This document shows positions 1-7,934 of a stretch of DNA of 64,000 nucleotides, piece after piece (within the stretch, counting starts at the first letter, position 1; every line of letters begins with the position of its first letter). Source of the stretch: Luteolibacter flavescens. Its GTDB lineage: Bacteria > Verrucomicrobiota > Verrucomicrobiia > Verrucomicrobiales > Akkermansiaceae. The notes below the pieces were generated by a model. It saw only the letters and a list, made by a program, of their open reading frames with translations. It had not been told where the DNA came from and searched no databases. The DNA lies in NCBI RefSeq assembly GCF_025950085.1, contig NZ_JAPDDS010000005.1, positions 62,001 to 126,000 of the forward strand. The letters run 5' to 3'. Made by a program: the position numbers and the translations under genes.

Positions 1-1
1 G

Positions 2-181
2 GTGGTGCGGCTGAATTCCGGGGGCGGCCGCCGCTTCATGCGGATGAATGTGAGCGTGCCAGCCGGTCTCACCGCATCCGGTGCCGCGGCCTCGTTCATC
101 GCCCCCGAGGCCGCGCCCGCCGGGCGCGTGATCTCCGCCTGCGGTCATGAGGGCTGCGGCATCCGCACGCTGGTCCGATAG
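2..181 (+). CDS. C-terminal fragment of an unrecognised protein
   Basis: An open frame enters from the left edge and ends at a TAG at 179-181, giving 59 residues without a visible start. The fragment is Gly/Ala-rich in the middle and ends with a short segment holding two cysteines and a histidine (CGHEGCG), which could be a metal- or disulfide-forming tail. I do not recognise the family. It lies on the same strand as the AAA+ gene that starts about 90 bp downstream, so it may belong to the same transcription unit. Codon composition is GC-rich like its neighbours. It could also be a chance open frame at the window edge; the call rests on continuity and strand only. Confidence 0.4.
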   Translation: MVRLNSGGGRRFMRMNVSVPAGLTASGAAASFIAPEAAPAGRVISACGHEGCGIRTLVR

Positions 182-269
182 ACAGGCCATCGCCGTGGAC
201 CGATGGATGGAAAGCATCCGCCGCCTTTCCCATCGACATCGGGACTGCGGGCGGGTGTCTTCTTTATTG

Positions 270-1922
270 ATGTCTCTTCCATCCTGGGCCACCGAGGTTG
301 TCGCGCGCTATGAAAGCGGTGCGGCGGGGCAATTCATCCTCCATGGCAATGTGGCCGACCGCATGCTGCTGCGCTTGCCGGAGGGGCCGCGGCTGGGGCG
401 GCTGAATGACTACCTGTTAGATGTGTTGTTGCCGCGCTTCCAGGTGGTGCTCACCTATGATCCGGGCTTTGGCCTGCGGGTGGAGCGGGGGCAGGAGATC
501 TTCGCGGACTGGCCCGCCCTGAGGGAGATCGGCGAGCTGCCGTCGCTGCCGCTGCCCGCCATCCGGGCGATCGCGCGCTTCCTCCAGTACGCGCGGAACC
601 TGCGTGCCGTGGGCGCGAAGCCGGTGACGGTGGCCGTGGTGCTGCGGGATGCCCAGCTCTACGTGCCGGTGCTGCCGCAGACGATGAATCACGAGCTGAG
701 CGCCATCGCCTCGCTCATCCGCTCGTGGGGCGGGGATACCTCGCTGGCCGCGCACGGGCAGGCCATCTTCCTCGTGGCAGATCGCATCCACAGCCTGCAT
801 CCGCTGGTGGCGAACAATCCTCGCGCCGCGGAGATCGAGCTGCCGCTGCCGGATACCGCCGAGCTGGCCGGTGCGCTGGCGGTGCTCGCCCCCGAGTGCC
901 CGCGGGCGCTGGCGGCGGACGCGGATTTCACCCGTATCGCCTCGCGGCTCGCGGGCACTTCGATCGCCGCGCTGGAGGCTTTTCTTCGTCGGCGGAATCA
1001 CGCGGGCACGCCGCTCGCCGATGCGGATCTCGGTGACTTGCGAAAGGCCCTGGTGGAACGCGATGCCGGAGAGCTGATCGATTTCATCGAGCCGGATCGC
1101 AGCCTCGACGACGTGATCGGCCTGGAGGGCGTGAAGACGCGGCTGCGTCAGGACCTCGCGCTGTGGAAGCAGGATGAAGTCGCCGCGCTGCCCATGGGTT
1201 ATCTTTTCTGCGGACCCGTCGGCACGGGGAAGACCTACCTCGCCGAATGCCTCGCGGGAGAGGCCGGGGTGCCGGTGGTCACGCTGCGGAATTTCCGCGA
1301 TCGCTGGGTGGGCTCCACCGAGGCAAATCTGGAGAAGATCTTCGCGCTGCTACACGCGCTCGGGCGCTGCATCGTCTTCATCGACGAGGCAGACCAGGCG
1401 CTCGGCCGCCGCGCCTCGGGCAGCGGCGACTCCGGTGTCTCGAGCCGCGTTTACTCCATGCTCGCCGCGGAAATGTCCGACACGCGGAATCGCGGCAGGA
1501 TCCTCTGGGTGCTCGCCTCCAGCCGGCCGGACCTGATCGAGGTGGACCTGAAGCGCCCGGGCCGCATCGACGTGAAGGTGCCCATCTTCCCCACGGCCAC
1601 CGCGGCGGAGGGGATGGTCCTGCTGGGCGCACTGTGCAAGCGCCGCGGCATCCCGCTCGATGACGAGGCGAAGGCGGCGCTGCTGCCCCTGGTCCCGCAA
1701 TGGCTCACGCCCGGTGCCGCCGAGGCGCTCGCGGTGAAGGCGTATCGCCTCACGAAGACCGGCACGCCTTCCCCGCAGGAGGCGCTGCATGCTTGCCTGC
1801 AAGGCTACCTGCCGCCGGTCGATCCGCTCGTCATCAAGGCGCAGATGCGGCTCGCCTCGGAGGAGGCGACCGATGCCGAATTCGTCCCCGTGGAAGTCCG
1901 CAGCTACCTCGACGCATCATGA
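270..1922 (+). CDS. AAA+ family ATPase
   Basis: A 550-residue cytosolic ATPase. The C-terminal half is a classical AAA+ module: Walker A GPVGTGKT at about residues 315-322, Walker B IVFIDEAD at about 368-375, and a second-region-of-homology stretch ending in RPGRID at about 416-436 with arginines in sensor/finger positions. The N-terminal ~290 residues have no P-loop but keep an ATPase-like look (HGNV near residue 25), as in Ycf46-like and FtsH-like two-part AAA proteins. The chosen ATG at 270 removes a 41-residue Arg-rich leader. Its TGA overlaps the ATG of the next gene by 4 nt (ATGA), so the two proteins are probably coupled and may act together at the membrane. Substrate unknown. Confidence 0.85.
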   Translation: MSLPSWATEVVARYESGAAGQFILHGNVADRMLLRLPEGPRLGRLNDYLLDVLLPRFQVVLTYDPGFGLRVERGQEIFADWPALREIGELPSLPLPAIRAIARFLQYARNLRAVGAKPVTVAVVLRDAQLYVPVLPQTMNHELSAIASLIRSWGGDTSLAAHGQAIFLVADRIHSLHPLVANNPRAAEIELPLPDTAELAGALAVLAPECPRALAADADFTRIASRLAGTSIAALEAFLRRRNHAGTPLADADLGDLRKALVERDAGELIDFIEPDRSLDDVIGLEGVKTRLRQDLALWKQDEVAALPMGYLFCGPVGTGKTYLAECLAGEAGVPVVTLRNFRDRWVGSTEANLEKIFALLHALGRCIVFIDEADQALGRRASGSGDSGVSSRVYSMLAAEMSDTRNRGRILWVLASSRPDLIEVDLKRPGRIDVKVPIFPTATAAEGMVLLGALCKRRGIPLDDEAKAALLPLVPQWLTPGAAEALAVKAYRLTKTGTPSPQEALHACLQGYLPPVDPLVIKAQMRLASEEATDAEFVPVEVRSYLDAS

Positions 1923-3883
1923 CGCCGGACTACGAGCGCTTCGCGGAGCTGGCCACGCGCCCGCTGGAGTCATTGCCCGATCTCCGCGAGGAAGCGCGGG
2001 CCGAGGTGCTCTCCCGGCTCGCGCATGGTGGCCAGGAGATCCCGGCAGACGTTGCCCGCCTGGAGGCGAAGCGCCCGTCCTCCACCGGCCGATGGGCGGG
2101 TGTCGTGGCCGCGGTGATCGTCCTGCTGGGAGCCATCGCCGCTTGGCAAGGCCGGCATGCGGTCCCCGAGCTGCGGATTCTCTCGGGAATTTTCAGCACC
2201 GTGAAGATCTTCGAGTACAAGGATGGCGTGCGTGAATCGGTGGCTCCGGAGAATCGCGACTATGTTTTCGCAGGCTTCGGCTCGTACTCCGAAGCGATCA
2301 CAAATCTGGAGCGGCAATGGCAGCTCCATCCCGATGACCTCGGCATCTATGAAGAGCTGGCCCACCGGCGGCTGGCGGCGGAGCAAGGGCTGCCACCTGG
2401 TTTCAGCGAGACTTGGCAACGCCTCGACCCCGACAATGGCGTGTGGCTTTTCCTCGAAGCGATGGGCAAGCACGAGGAGTGGAAAAGCAGCGGCCCTCCT
2501 GCCGGCGAGCTCTATTCGAAGGATGCCCTAGACCTCTTGCTGAGGAGCGCGGTGGCACCGCGCCACGAGAGCCATATCCCGGCGCTCCACTCGCGGCGTT
2601 ACTCGATGATCCCCCGCTCGGAAACGGTGGCGGATAACTGCGCTCTGCTTCTCCATGCCATTTCGACCTCTTTCCTGCCGACCATGAGTAACCAGCGCGA
2701 GACGCTGGATTCTTTCAATGGCGGCGTGCAGGACGCGATCGCGAGGGATGATGGCGAGCGCCTCGCCGAGTTGATCTTGGCTTGGGAGCGTCTGATCGGC
2801 AGGAAGGGTGTTGATGCCTCATCAGTGGTGGAGCAAAGCACGGCAACCGGCAGTTGGAATCATACGGGAAAGGAGATGCAGGATGCCTGCCGGAAGCTGG
2901 GTCTGACTGACCTTGAAGCCCGCCTTGATGGCCTCCAGAAAAAGTTCTCAACCCATATGGCCATGTATAGTGGGGCCATGTATCGTGGCTTACGCCGCAT
3001 TGAGGAGATGGGTGTGCTAGCCCGGACGCTCTGGAGCGGCAGTGTGCTCCCGGTGGATCCCGAGCTTCACGCCCCGGGCCGCCTGGCCGAGTATGCCGTG
3101 ATGGAGCGGATGCTCGGCTTGGCCGCGGCGCTCATCGTGCTGCTGTTCCTCCTGGTCATGCTGATCGAGGGCGTCCGTCGCGGGCGCAGGGTCAATGGGC
3201 TGGTGGACGGCTTGTCGCCGTTGTTCCGGCTGTCGGATGTGGCGTGGATGGTCGGACTCGGGGTCGTACTGCCCGTGGTCTGGTACTTCGGGATCACGCG
3301 GTGGACCCCGCTCGGCTTGCGCGATATCGGGATGCCTCAATACACGCCGCAGCCCGTTTTGATTCAGGCTGCCGCAGGATTGGTTTTCGTCCTCCTGATG
3401 ATCGTTCAGGCGGCGCGCTGGCGTCTCGTGGCTCGTGCCGGATTTCTCGCGCTGAAGCCCGCGTGGCCGTGGGTCGGCTGGACCATGACCGCGGTCGCGG
3501 CGCTGGTGATTCCCTTGTCAGGAGCCGTGCGCTACCTACCGGGGAATGAAGAGCGATTCCTGCAGGGAGTGGCTGCCGCGGGTGGCATGGCGCTGCTGTG
3601 GCTGGTCTGGGAAGCGGGCGCGCTTGTCTTCAAGTCACGCGATACCTCGCTCGGCGGCGTCTTGCTGGCGCGGCGGATGGCGCTGCCGCTGGCATCGCTC
3701 CCGGCGCTGCTGCTCGCCTGCTGGGGACCGCTGCTCGCGACGGAGCGCCATTGGCACTCACTGGACCAGATGACGCGGGGGAACCCGGAGCGGGGCGGCC
3801 TGAACTTCACGGAATGCCGCCTCGTCGATCACATGCGCGAGAGCTTCCGGCAGGCATTTCCCGAGGCGTCGGGCACCCGTTGA
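1919..3883 (+). CDS. Polytopic membrane protein coupled to the AAA+ ATPase
   Basis: A 654-residue protein of unknown function. One transmembrane helix lies near residues 58-76, followed by a soluble, probably extracytoplasmic region of about 320 residues with short helical, TPR-like stretches. A cluster of about six hydrophobic segments then runs from residue ~397 to the C-terminus (for example the Leu/Val-rich helix at ~397-417 and others starting with VAWMVGL, PVLIQAA, WPWVGWT and FLQGVAA). The start is fixed by the 4-nt ATGA overlap with the ATPase gene. The pairing suggests a membrane client, receptor or anchor for that ATPase. I recognise no catalytic motif. Confidence 0.7.
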   Translation: MTPDYERFAELATRPLESLPDLREEARAEVLSRLAHGGQEIPADVARLEAKRPSSTGRWAGVVAAVIVLLGAIAAWQGRHAVPELRILSGIFSTVKIFEYKDGVRESVAPENRDYVFAGFGSYSEAITNLERQWQLHPDDLGIYEELAHRRLAAEQGLPPGFSETWQRLDPDNGVWLFLEAMGKHEEWKSSGPPAGELYSKDALDLLLRSAVAPRHESHIPALHSRRYSMIPRSETVADNCALLLHAISTSFLPTMSNQRETLDSFNGGVQDAIARDDGERLAELILAWERLIGRKGVDASSVVEQSTATGSWNHTGKEMQDACRKLGLTDLEARLDGLQKKFSTHMAMYSGAMYRGLRRIEEMGVLARTLWSGSVLPVDPELHAPGRLAEYAVMERMLGLAAALIVLLFLLVMLIEGVRRGRRVNGLVDGLSPLFRLSDVAWMVGLGVVLPVVWYFGITRWTPLGLRDIGMPQYTPQPVLIQAAAGLVFVLLMIVQAARWRLVARAGFLALKPAWPWVGWTMTAVAALVIPLSGAVRYLPGNEERFLQGVAAAGGMALLWLVWEAGALVFKSRDTSLGGVLLARRMALPLASLPALLLACWGPLLATERHWHSLDQMTRGNPERGGLNFTECRLVDHMRESFRQAFPEASGTR

Positions 3884-3896
3884 AAAGCCGGGCTGC

Positions 3897-5294
3897 TCAC
3901 TGATAGCGCACGTGGCGCACGGTCAGGCGGCTCAGCGCGAAGTCGCCGCCGTAGTCATTCCACAGCTCCAGCGTCGCGGGCATGCCCTGCGCCTCGGTAT
4001 CCAACTCGGCGATCGTTTCTCCCTGCGCATTCAGCCCCGCGTGCAGGCTGATGCGGCCCGCCATGGGATCGTAGCGCAGGCTCAGGTGATGCGTGTCCAG
4101 CGCGGACAGGTTCGTCAGGCTGGACTCGCGGCCTGCCACATCGTCGCGCAGCCGCCAGCAGTGCTCCTCCCGCGCGAGCGCGACCACGGAGCACAGGCGC
4201 TTGCCCTCGGCATCCAGCAGAGTGATCCGCTCGATGCCGCTGCGCCGCGTCTTCTTGTCACCCATCACGCTCGGTGGCGTGGTGGTGAAAGTGGCCACCA
4301 CCACATCGCGACCCGCGCCTGCCGGCACATCGGCAAAGACCGCGCCGAGGTGGCGGAAGCCGCCGGAGGTATCGAGCCGGTTCCCGCCCGTGGTCATCAC
4401 GCCCTGCTGCTCCACCACCTTCCACGGCTTGCCCTCGTCCGGCATCTTGTTTGCCAGCACGGTGCCCACCGGCTCGCTGAAATCATCGTCGAAGATCACC
4501 CGCTCGATCGGCGGCGTCATGCGAAAGGCCCTTGGTTCCGAGGCGGCCCGCTTGCTGGGTCCGCCGTCGCGCCATGACACGGACTCCCCCGCCACCAGCA
4601 CCAGCGTCTCCTGGCCAGGGCGGCTGATCTCCACGCTGCCGCCCATCACGTGGACGTCGCAGGAGCCGTCATCCTTCGCGCGGATGCCAAAGTCGGTGCC
4701 GACATGTCGCACCGTCGCGCCCGCCACCTGCACCTCGAAGTCCGGCCCCTCCGTTGCGGAGCGGAAGTAGGCCTTGCCGCGGCGCAGCTCCAGGTCGCCC
4801 TTGTTGTTGAGCAGCCGCAGGCTCGCCGTGCCGTCGATGTTCGCCTCGGCGGAGGCATTCAGTTGGGCGACCAGCATGCCGTCATGCACGTCGAGCACCT
4901 CGCCCTTTTTCCAAAATTCAGAAGTCGCCTCTTTCCCGTCGATGAGGAAATGGCTGTCCGCGGTGGCGGTCACGGTGACCCGCGGGCGATTCGCCTGGAT
5001 GACCAGCGCGGTGAAAATTCCGGCCATCAGCACGGCGGCCATCGCCACCAGCATCTTGCTGACCTTGCGCCGCTTCACTTCCGGCGCCGCCACCACCTTG
5101 GCATGGGCCGCCAGGTACTCCGGCATGTCATAGGTGTCCGCCAGCATCTGGTCGGTGCACACCAGCGCGTAGTAGTCGCGGCGTGCGGCGGGATCCTGGA
5201 GCAGTGCTTCCTGGAGCCTCGCGAAGTCCTCCTTGCCGATGCTGCCATCGATCAGCTCGTGGATCAGCCGCAAGGTCTCGCTGGGACGCATCAT
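3897..5294 (-). CDS. FecR-domain membrane protein, partner of ECF sigma factor
   Basis: 465 residues. The N-terminal ~80 residues are cytoplasmic and helical (LIHELIDGSI and following), like anti-sigma/FecR N-domains. One transmembrane helix follows at about 82-103 (MLVAMAAVLMAGIFTALVI). A FecR-type beta domain lies in the periplasm (GDLELRRGKAYF, HVGTDFGIRAKD, HVMGGSVEIS). The C-terminal ~200 residues look like a LamG/concanavalin-like sandwich (DDDFSEPVGT). It overlaps the upstream sigma gene by 4 nt (ATGA), so the two are co-translated. By family knowledge it controls that sigma factor in response to an envelope signal. Unlike proteobacterial FecR there is no TonB receptor gene beside it, and the lectin-like tail suggests a glycan or polymer signal; that is inference. 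Confidence 0.8.
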   Translation of the reverse strand: MMRPSETLRLIHELIDGSIGKEDFARLQEALLQDPAARRDYYALVCTDQMLADTYDMPEYLAAHAKVVAAPEVKRRKVSKMLVAMAAVLMAGIFTALVIQANRPRVTVTATADSHFLIDGKEATSEFWKKGEVLDVHDGMLVAQLNASAEANIDGTASLRLLNNKGDLELRRGKAYFRSATEGPDFEVQVAGATVRHVGTDFGIRAKDDGSCDVHVMGGSVEISRPGQETLVLVAGESVSWRDGGPSKRAASEPRAFRMTPPIERVIFDDDFSEPVGTVLANKMPDEGKPWKVVEQQGVMTTGGNRLDTSGGFRHLGAVFADVPAGAGRDVVVATFTTTPPSVMGDKKTRRSGIERITLLDAEGKRLCSVVALAREEHCWRLRDDVAGRESSLTNLSALDTHHLSLRYDPMAGRISLHAGLNAQGETIAELDTEAQGMPATLELWNDYGGDFALSRLTVRHVRYQ

Positions 5295-5824
5295 GAACTC
5301 TCGGGTTGGTGAAGCTGGCCCTCGATGCAGCGGCGGAGGCCCGCGCGGAGCTGGTGGAGCCGTGCCTTCAGGGTGCCCACGCTGCGGTGGGTATCATTCG
5401 CCAGGGTCTCCAGTGAGCCGCCGCTCCAGTAGCGGTGGCGGAGCAGCTCGGTGTCCTTCGGCGTCAGCTTGCTGAGGCAGTTGGAGAGTGCGGCGCGCCT
5501 CTCGGGGAGCTCGTCCACCGTCTCGGCGAATTCCGTCGCGAAGAGGTCGAAGAGCTTATCGTCAAAGGTCACCATCGGCGATTTCCGCTGCTTGCGCAGG
5601 TGGCTCTTCACTTCGAGCTGGGCGATCTGGAAGGACCAGTTCTTGAAGCTCGAGCCGGGGCGGAACTTCTCCCGCTTCTTCCACAGGACCATGTTCACCG
5701 CCTGGCGGATGTCGTAGGCGGCGTGCATGTCGCCGGTGAGCGCGCGGATGAAGTAGAACAAATCCATCTGGCAGCGCGTCAGTTCGCTCACGAATTCGTC
5801 GAGATTTTCGTCATTTGAGTCCAT
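5291..5824 (-). CDS. ECF sigma-70 factor, Rhodopirellula/Verrucomicrobium type
   Basis: 177 residues from the ATG at 5824. Region 2 is visible as MDLFYFIRALTGDMHAAYD followed by the Trp-rich helix, and region 4 as a helix-turn-helix near the C-terminus (SLETLANDTHRSVGTLKARL). The sequence pattern, with the QAVNMVLWKKREKF helix, fits the PVC-specific ECF subfamily. It directs RNA polymerase to extracytoplasmic-stress or surface-polymer promoters, normally held in check by the FecR-like protein encoded just downstream with a 4-nt overlap. An in-frame ATG 33 nt upstream (5857) exists but adds no conserved sequence and would leave almost no room after queG. Confidence 0.88.
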   Translation of the reverse strand: MDSNDENLDEFVSELTRCQMDLFYFIRALTGDMHAAYDIRQAVNMVLWKKREKFRPGSSFKNWSFQIAQLEVKSHLRKQRKSPMVTFDDKLFDLFATEFAETVDELPERRAALSNCLSKLTPKDTELLRHRYWSGGSLETLANDTHRSVGTLKARLHQLRAGLRRCIEGQLHQPESS

Positions 5825-5862
5825 GACTGACAAGAATGCACGGCCTGTGCCGGGCAAGGGGT

Positions 5863-6906
5863 TTAGTTCTCAGGTGGGATTTCCGCCAGCCTTCTGCGTA
5901 TCATCCCTAGTGCCCAGAGGGCGTGCTCGGAAATCAACGGGTCCGGATCGGCGGCTGCCTTCTCCAGAGCTGGCACGTCATTGGCATCCCCGGTGTTCCC
6001 GAGGACGACACAGGCATTACGCAGGAAGCGCGGCCGTTTGATCCGCTTGATGGGCGACTTTGCGAAAAGCGTGCGGAATGCCTCGTCATCCAGCGCCAGG
6101 AAGTCCCGCGTCTTCATCGCGAAAACGGCCTCCCGGGCGTGGAAGCGAGCCTCGCGGGACTCGCGGGCGAAGCGGTTCCACGGGCACACCTCCAGGCACG
6201 CGTCGCAGCCGTAGAGCCGGTCGCCGATCGCCTCGCGGAATTCCTCGGGGATCGGGCCCTTGTGCTCGATGGTCAGGTAGGAGACGCAGCGCCGCGCATC
6301 CACCCGGCGCGGGGCGGTGATGGCCTGCGTCGGGCAGGCATCGATGCAGCGCGTGCATTTCCCGCAGTGGTCGCCGAAAGGAGCGTCCGCCGGCAGGTCC
6401 AGCGTGGTCAGCAGCTCGGCGAGGAAGAACCACGTGCCGATCTCGCGGTGGATCTGCACGGTGGATTTCCCATTCCAGCCCAGCCCGGCATCGCTGGCGA
6501 AGTCCCGCTCCAGCACCGGCCCCGTGTCCACGTAGTAGCGCTGCGTGCCGCCGAGCGCCTGCATGCCCTCGTCCATGCGGCGCAGCATCTTCTCGATGAT
6601 GTCGTGGTAGTCGTCATTCCACGCGTAGCGGGCGATCCGGTAGCCCTCGCCCGCGCTACGGCCGGGATAGTAGTTCAGCGCCAGGCAGACCACGGCCTTG
6701 CAGCCGGGCAGCACCTCGCGCGGATCGCAGCGCCGCTCGGGCGTGCGTTCCATCCACGCCATCTCCCCGTGGCAGCCGTCGTCGATCCAGTCCCTGAAGG
6801 CGTCCGCATGCGTCGCCACGCGCGCCACCGCGATCCGGCAATCATCGAAGCCGGTCTCGCGGGCGAGCTGCTTGATCGCATCGGCCGGGGACATCCGGAG
6901 GACCAT
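5863..6906 (-). CDS. queG: Epoxyqueuosine reductase QueG
   Basis: About 347 residues. QueG is the cobalamin- and iron-sulfur-dependent enzyme that reduces epoxyqueuosine to queuosine in tRNA (last step of Q synthesis, cytosol). Visible signatures are the N-terminal DUF1730-type region (GCHGEMAWMERTPERRCDPR), the two ferredoxin-like clusters CGKCTRCIDACP and CDACLEVCPW, and a C-terminal HEAT-like repeat (FLRNACVVLGNTGDANDVPALE). Length fits the family. The ATG at 6906 gives MVLRMSPADAIKQLA; a further ATG four codons on (6894) is equally possible. It stands upstream of the sigma/FecR pair on the same strand with a 38-bp gap, but the functions are unrelated. Confidence 0.95.
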   Translation of the reverse strand: MVLRMSPADAIKQLARETGFDDCRIAVARVATHADAFRDWIDDGCHGEMAWMERTPERRCDPREVLPGCKAVVCLALNYYPGRSAGEGYRIARYAWNDDYHDIIEKMLRRMDEGMQALGGTQRYYVDTGPVLERDFASDAGLGWNGKSTVQIHREIGTWFFLAELLTTLDLPADAPFGDHCGKCTRCIDACPTQAITAPRRVDARRCVSYLTIEHKGPIPEEFREAIGDRLYGCDACLEVCPWNRFARESREARFHAREAVFAMKTRDFLALDDEAFRTLFAKSPIKRIKRPRFLRNACVVLGNTGDANDVPALEKAAADPDPLISEHALWALGMIRRRLAEIPPEN

Positions 6907-7028
6907 GGGGCGGGATGGCGCGGGAGACAACCGCGGCTTCTCCCGATGCCGCAACGCCGGCCCCGTCCCGGTTCCTCACCCGAATCGGTGGATTGAAATC
7001 CGCGGCGCAGCGGTCAGGCTTGGCCATC

Positions 7029-7928
7029 ATGCACCGTCGGCAATTTCTCGAATCGTCCGCCCTCGCCCTGGCCGCCACCGGCGTCGCCCCGCTTTTCGCG
7101 GCGGAGACCGCGCCTGTCGCCGCTGCCGAGCGTCCGCTCGTCGTCTTCACGAAGATGCTGGAAAAGGTCCCGGCGGACGAGCTCGCGGAGAAGGTGGCGG
7201 CGCTCGGCGTGAGCGGCATCGAGGCACCGATCCGCGCGGGCGGCCACATCGAGCCGAAGGACGTGCCGGACAAGCTCCCGGCCTTCGCCGAGGCCCTCAA
7301 GAAACGCGGGCTGGAAATCACCATCCTTTCCTCCGATGTCGATCAAGTGAATGCCGAGCAAGAGGCCGTCCTGCGCACCGCCGTCTCGCTCGGGATCAAG
7401 CGCTACCGGCTGAAGCACTACCGCTACGACCTGAAGAAACCGATCGCCCCGCAGCTCGCCGACGTGCGCGCGAAGCTCATCGACATCGCGGCGATGAACA
7501 AGGAACTCGGCATCCAGGGCCAGTACCAGAACCACCGCGGCAACGACTTCGTCGGTGCGCCGGTCTGGGACATGGTGTCCGCGCTGGATGGCATCGACCC
7601 CGCCCAACTCGGCCTCGCCTTCGACCTCGCGCACGCCACCGTCGAGGGCGGAAATGCGTGGGAGCTGAACATGCACCGCGCGGCGCAGCACATCGTCTCG
7701 GTTTATTTCAAGGACTACCGCCTCGATGGCCGCCAGTGGAACCCGTGCCCGCTGGGCGAGGGCTCCGTCAATCCGCGGTCTGCCAGGCTCGTCAGCCAGC
7801 TCCTGCCCGCCGGCACGCCGGTCTCCATCCACATCGAGTACATCGGCGGCCAGGACCACGTCGCCCGCACCTTCGATGCGATGAAGAACGACGTGGCCAC
7901 CTTGAGGAAATGGCTCGCTCCGGCGTGA
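7029..7928 (+). CDS. Tat-exported sugar phosphate isomerase/epimerase-like protein
   Basis: 299 residues. The N-terminus (MHRRQFLESSALALAATGVAPLFA) is a twin-arginine-type signal (RRQFL), so the protein is exported folded. The remainder is an AP-endonuclease-2-like TIM barrel of the xylose-isomerase-like superfamily: a GVSGIEAPIRAGGHIE strand, LGLAFDLAHATVEGG, and a late HIEYIGG strand carrying probable metal ligands (Asp, His, Glu). In PVC bacteria such proteins sit among periplasmic sugar-oxidation systems. The start at 7029 gives a clean signal peptide; an upstream in-frame ATG would add 38 unrelated residues. Substrate cannot be read from sequence. The next gene is convergent, ending only a few bases away. 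Confidence 0.85.
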   Translation: MHRRQFLESSALALAATGVAPLFAAETAPVAAAERPLVVFTKMLEKVPADELAEKVAALGVSGIEAPIRAGGHIEPKDVPDKLPAFAEALKKRGLEITILSSDVDQVNAEQEAVLRTAVSLGIKRYRLKHYRYDLKKPIAPQLADVRAKLIDIAAMNKELGIQGQYQNHRGNDFVGAPVWDMVSALDGIDPAQLGLAFDLAHATVEGGNAWELNMHRAAQHIVSVYFKDYRLDGRQWNPCPLGEGSVNPRSARLVSQLLPAGTPVSIHIEYIGGQDHVARTFDAMKNDVATLRKWLAPA

Positions 7929-7934
7929 GCCGTC

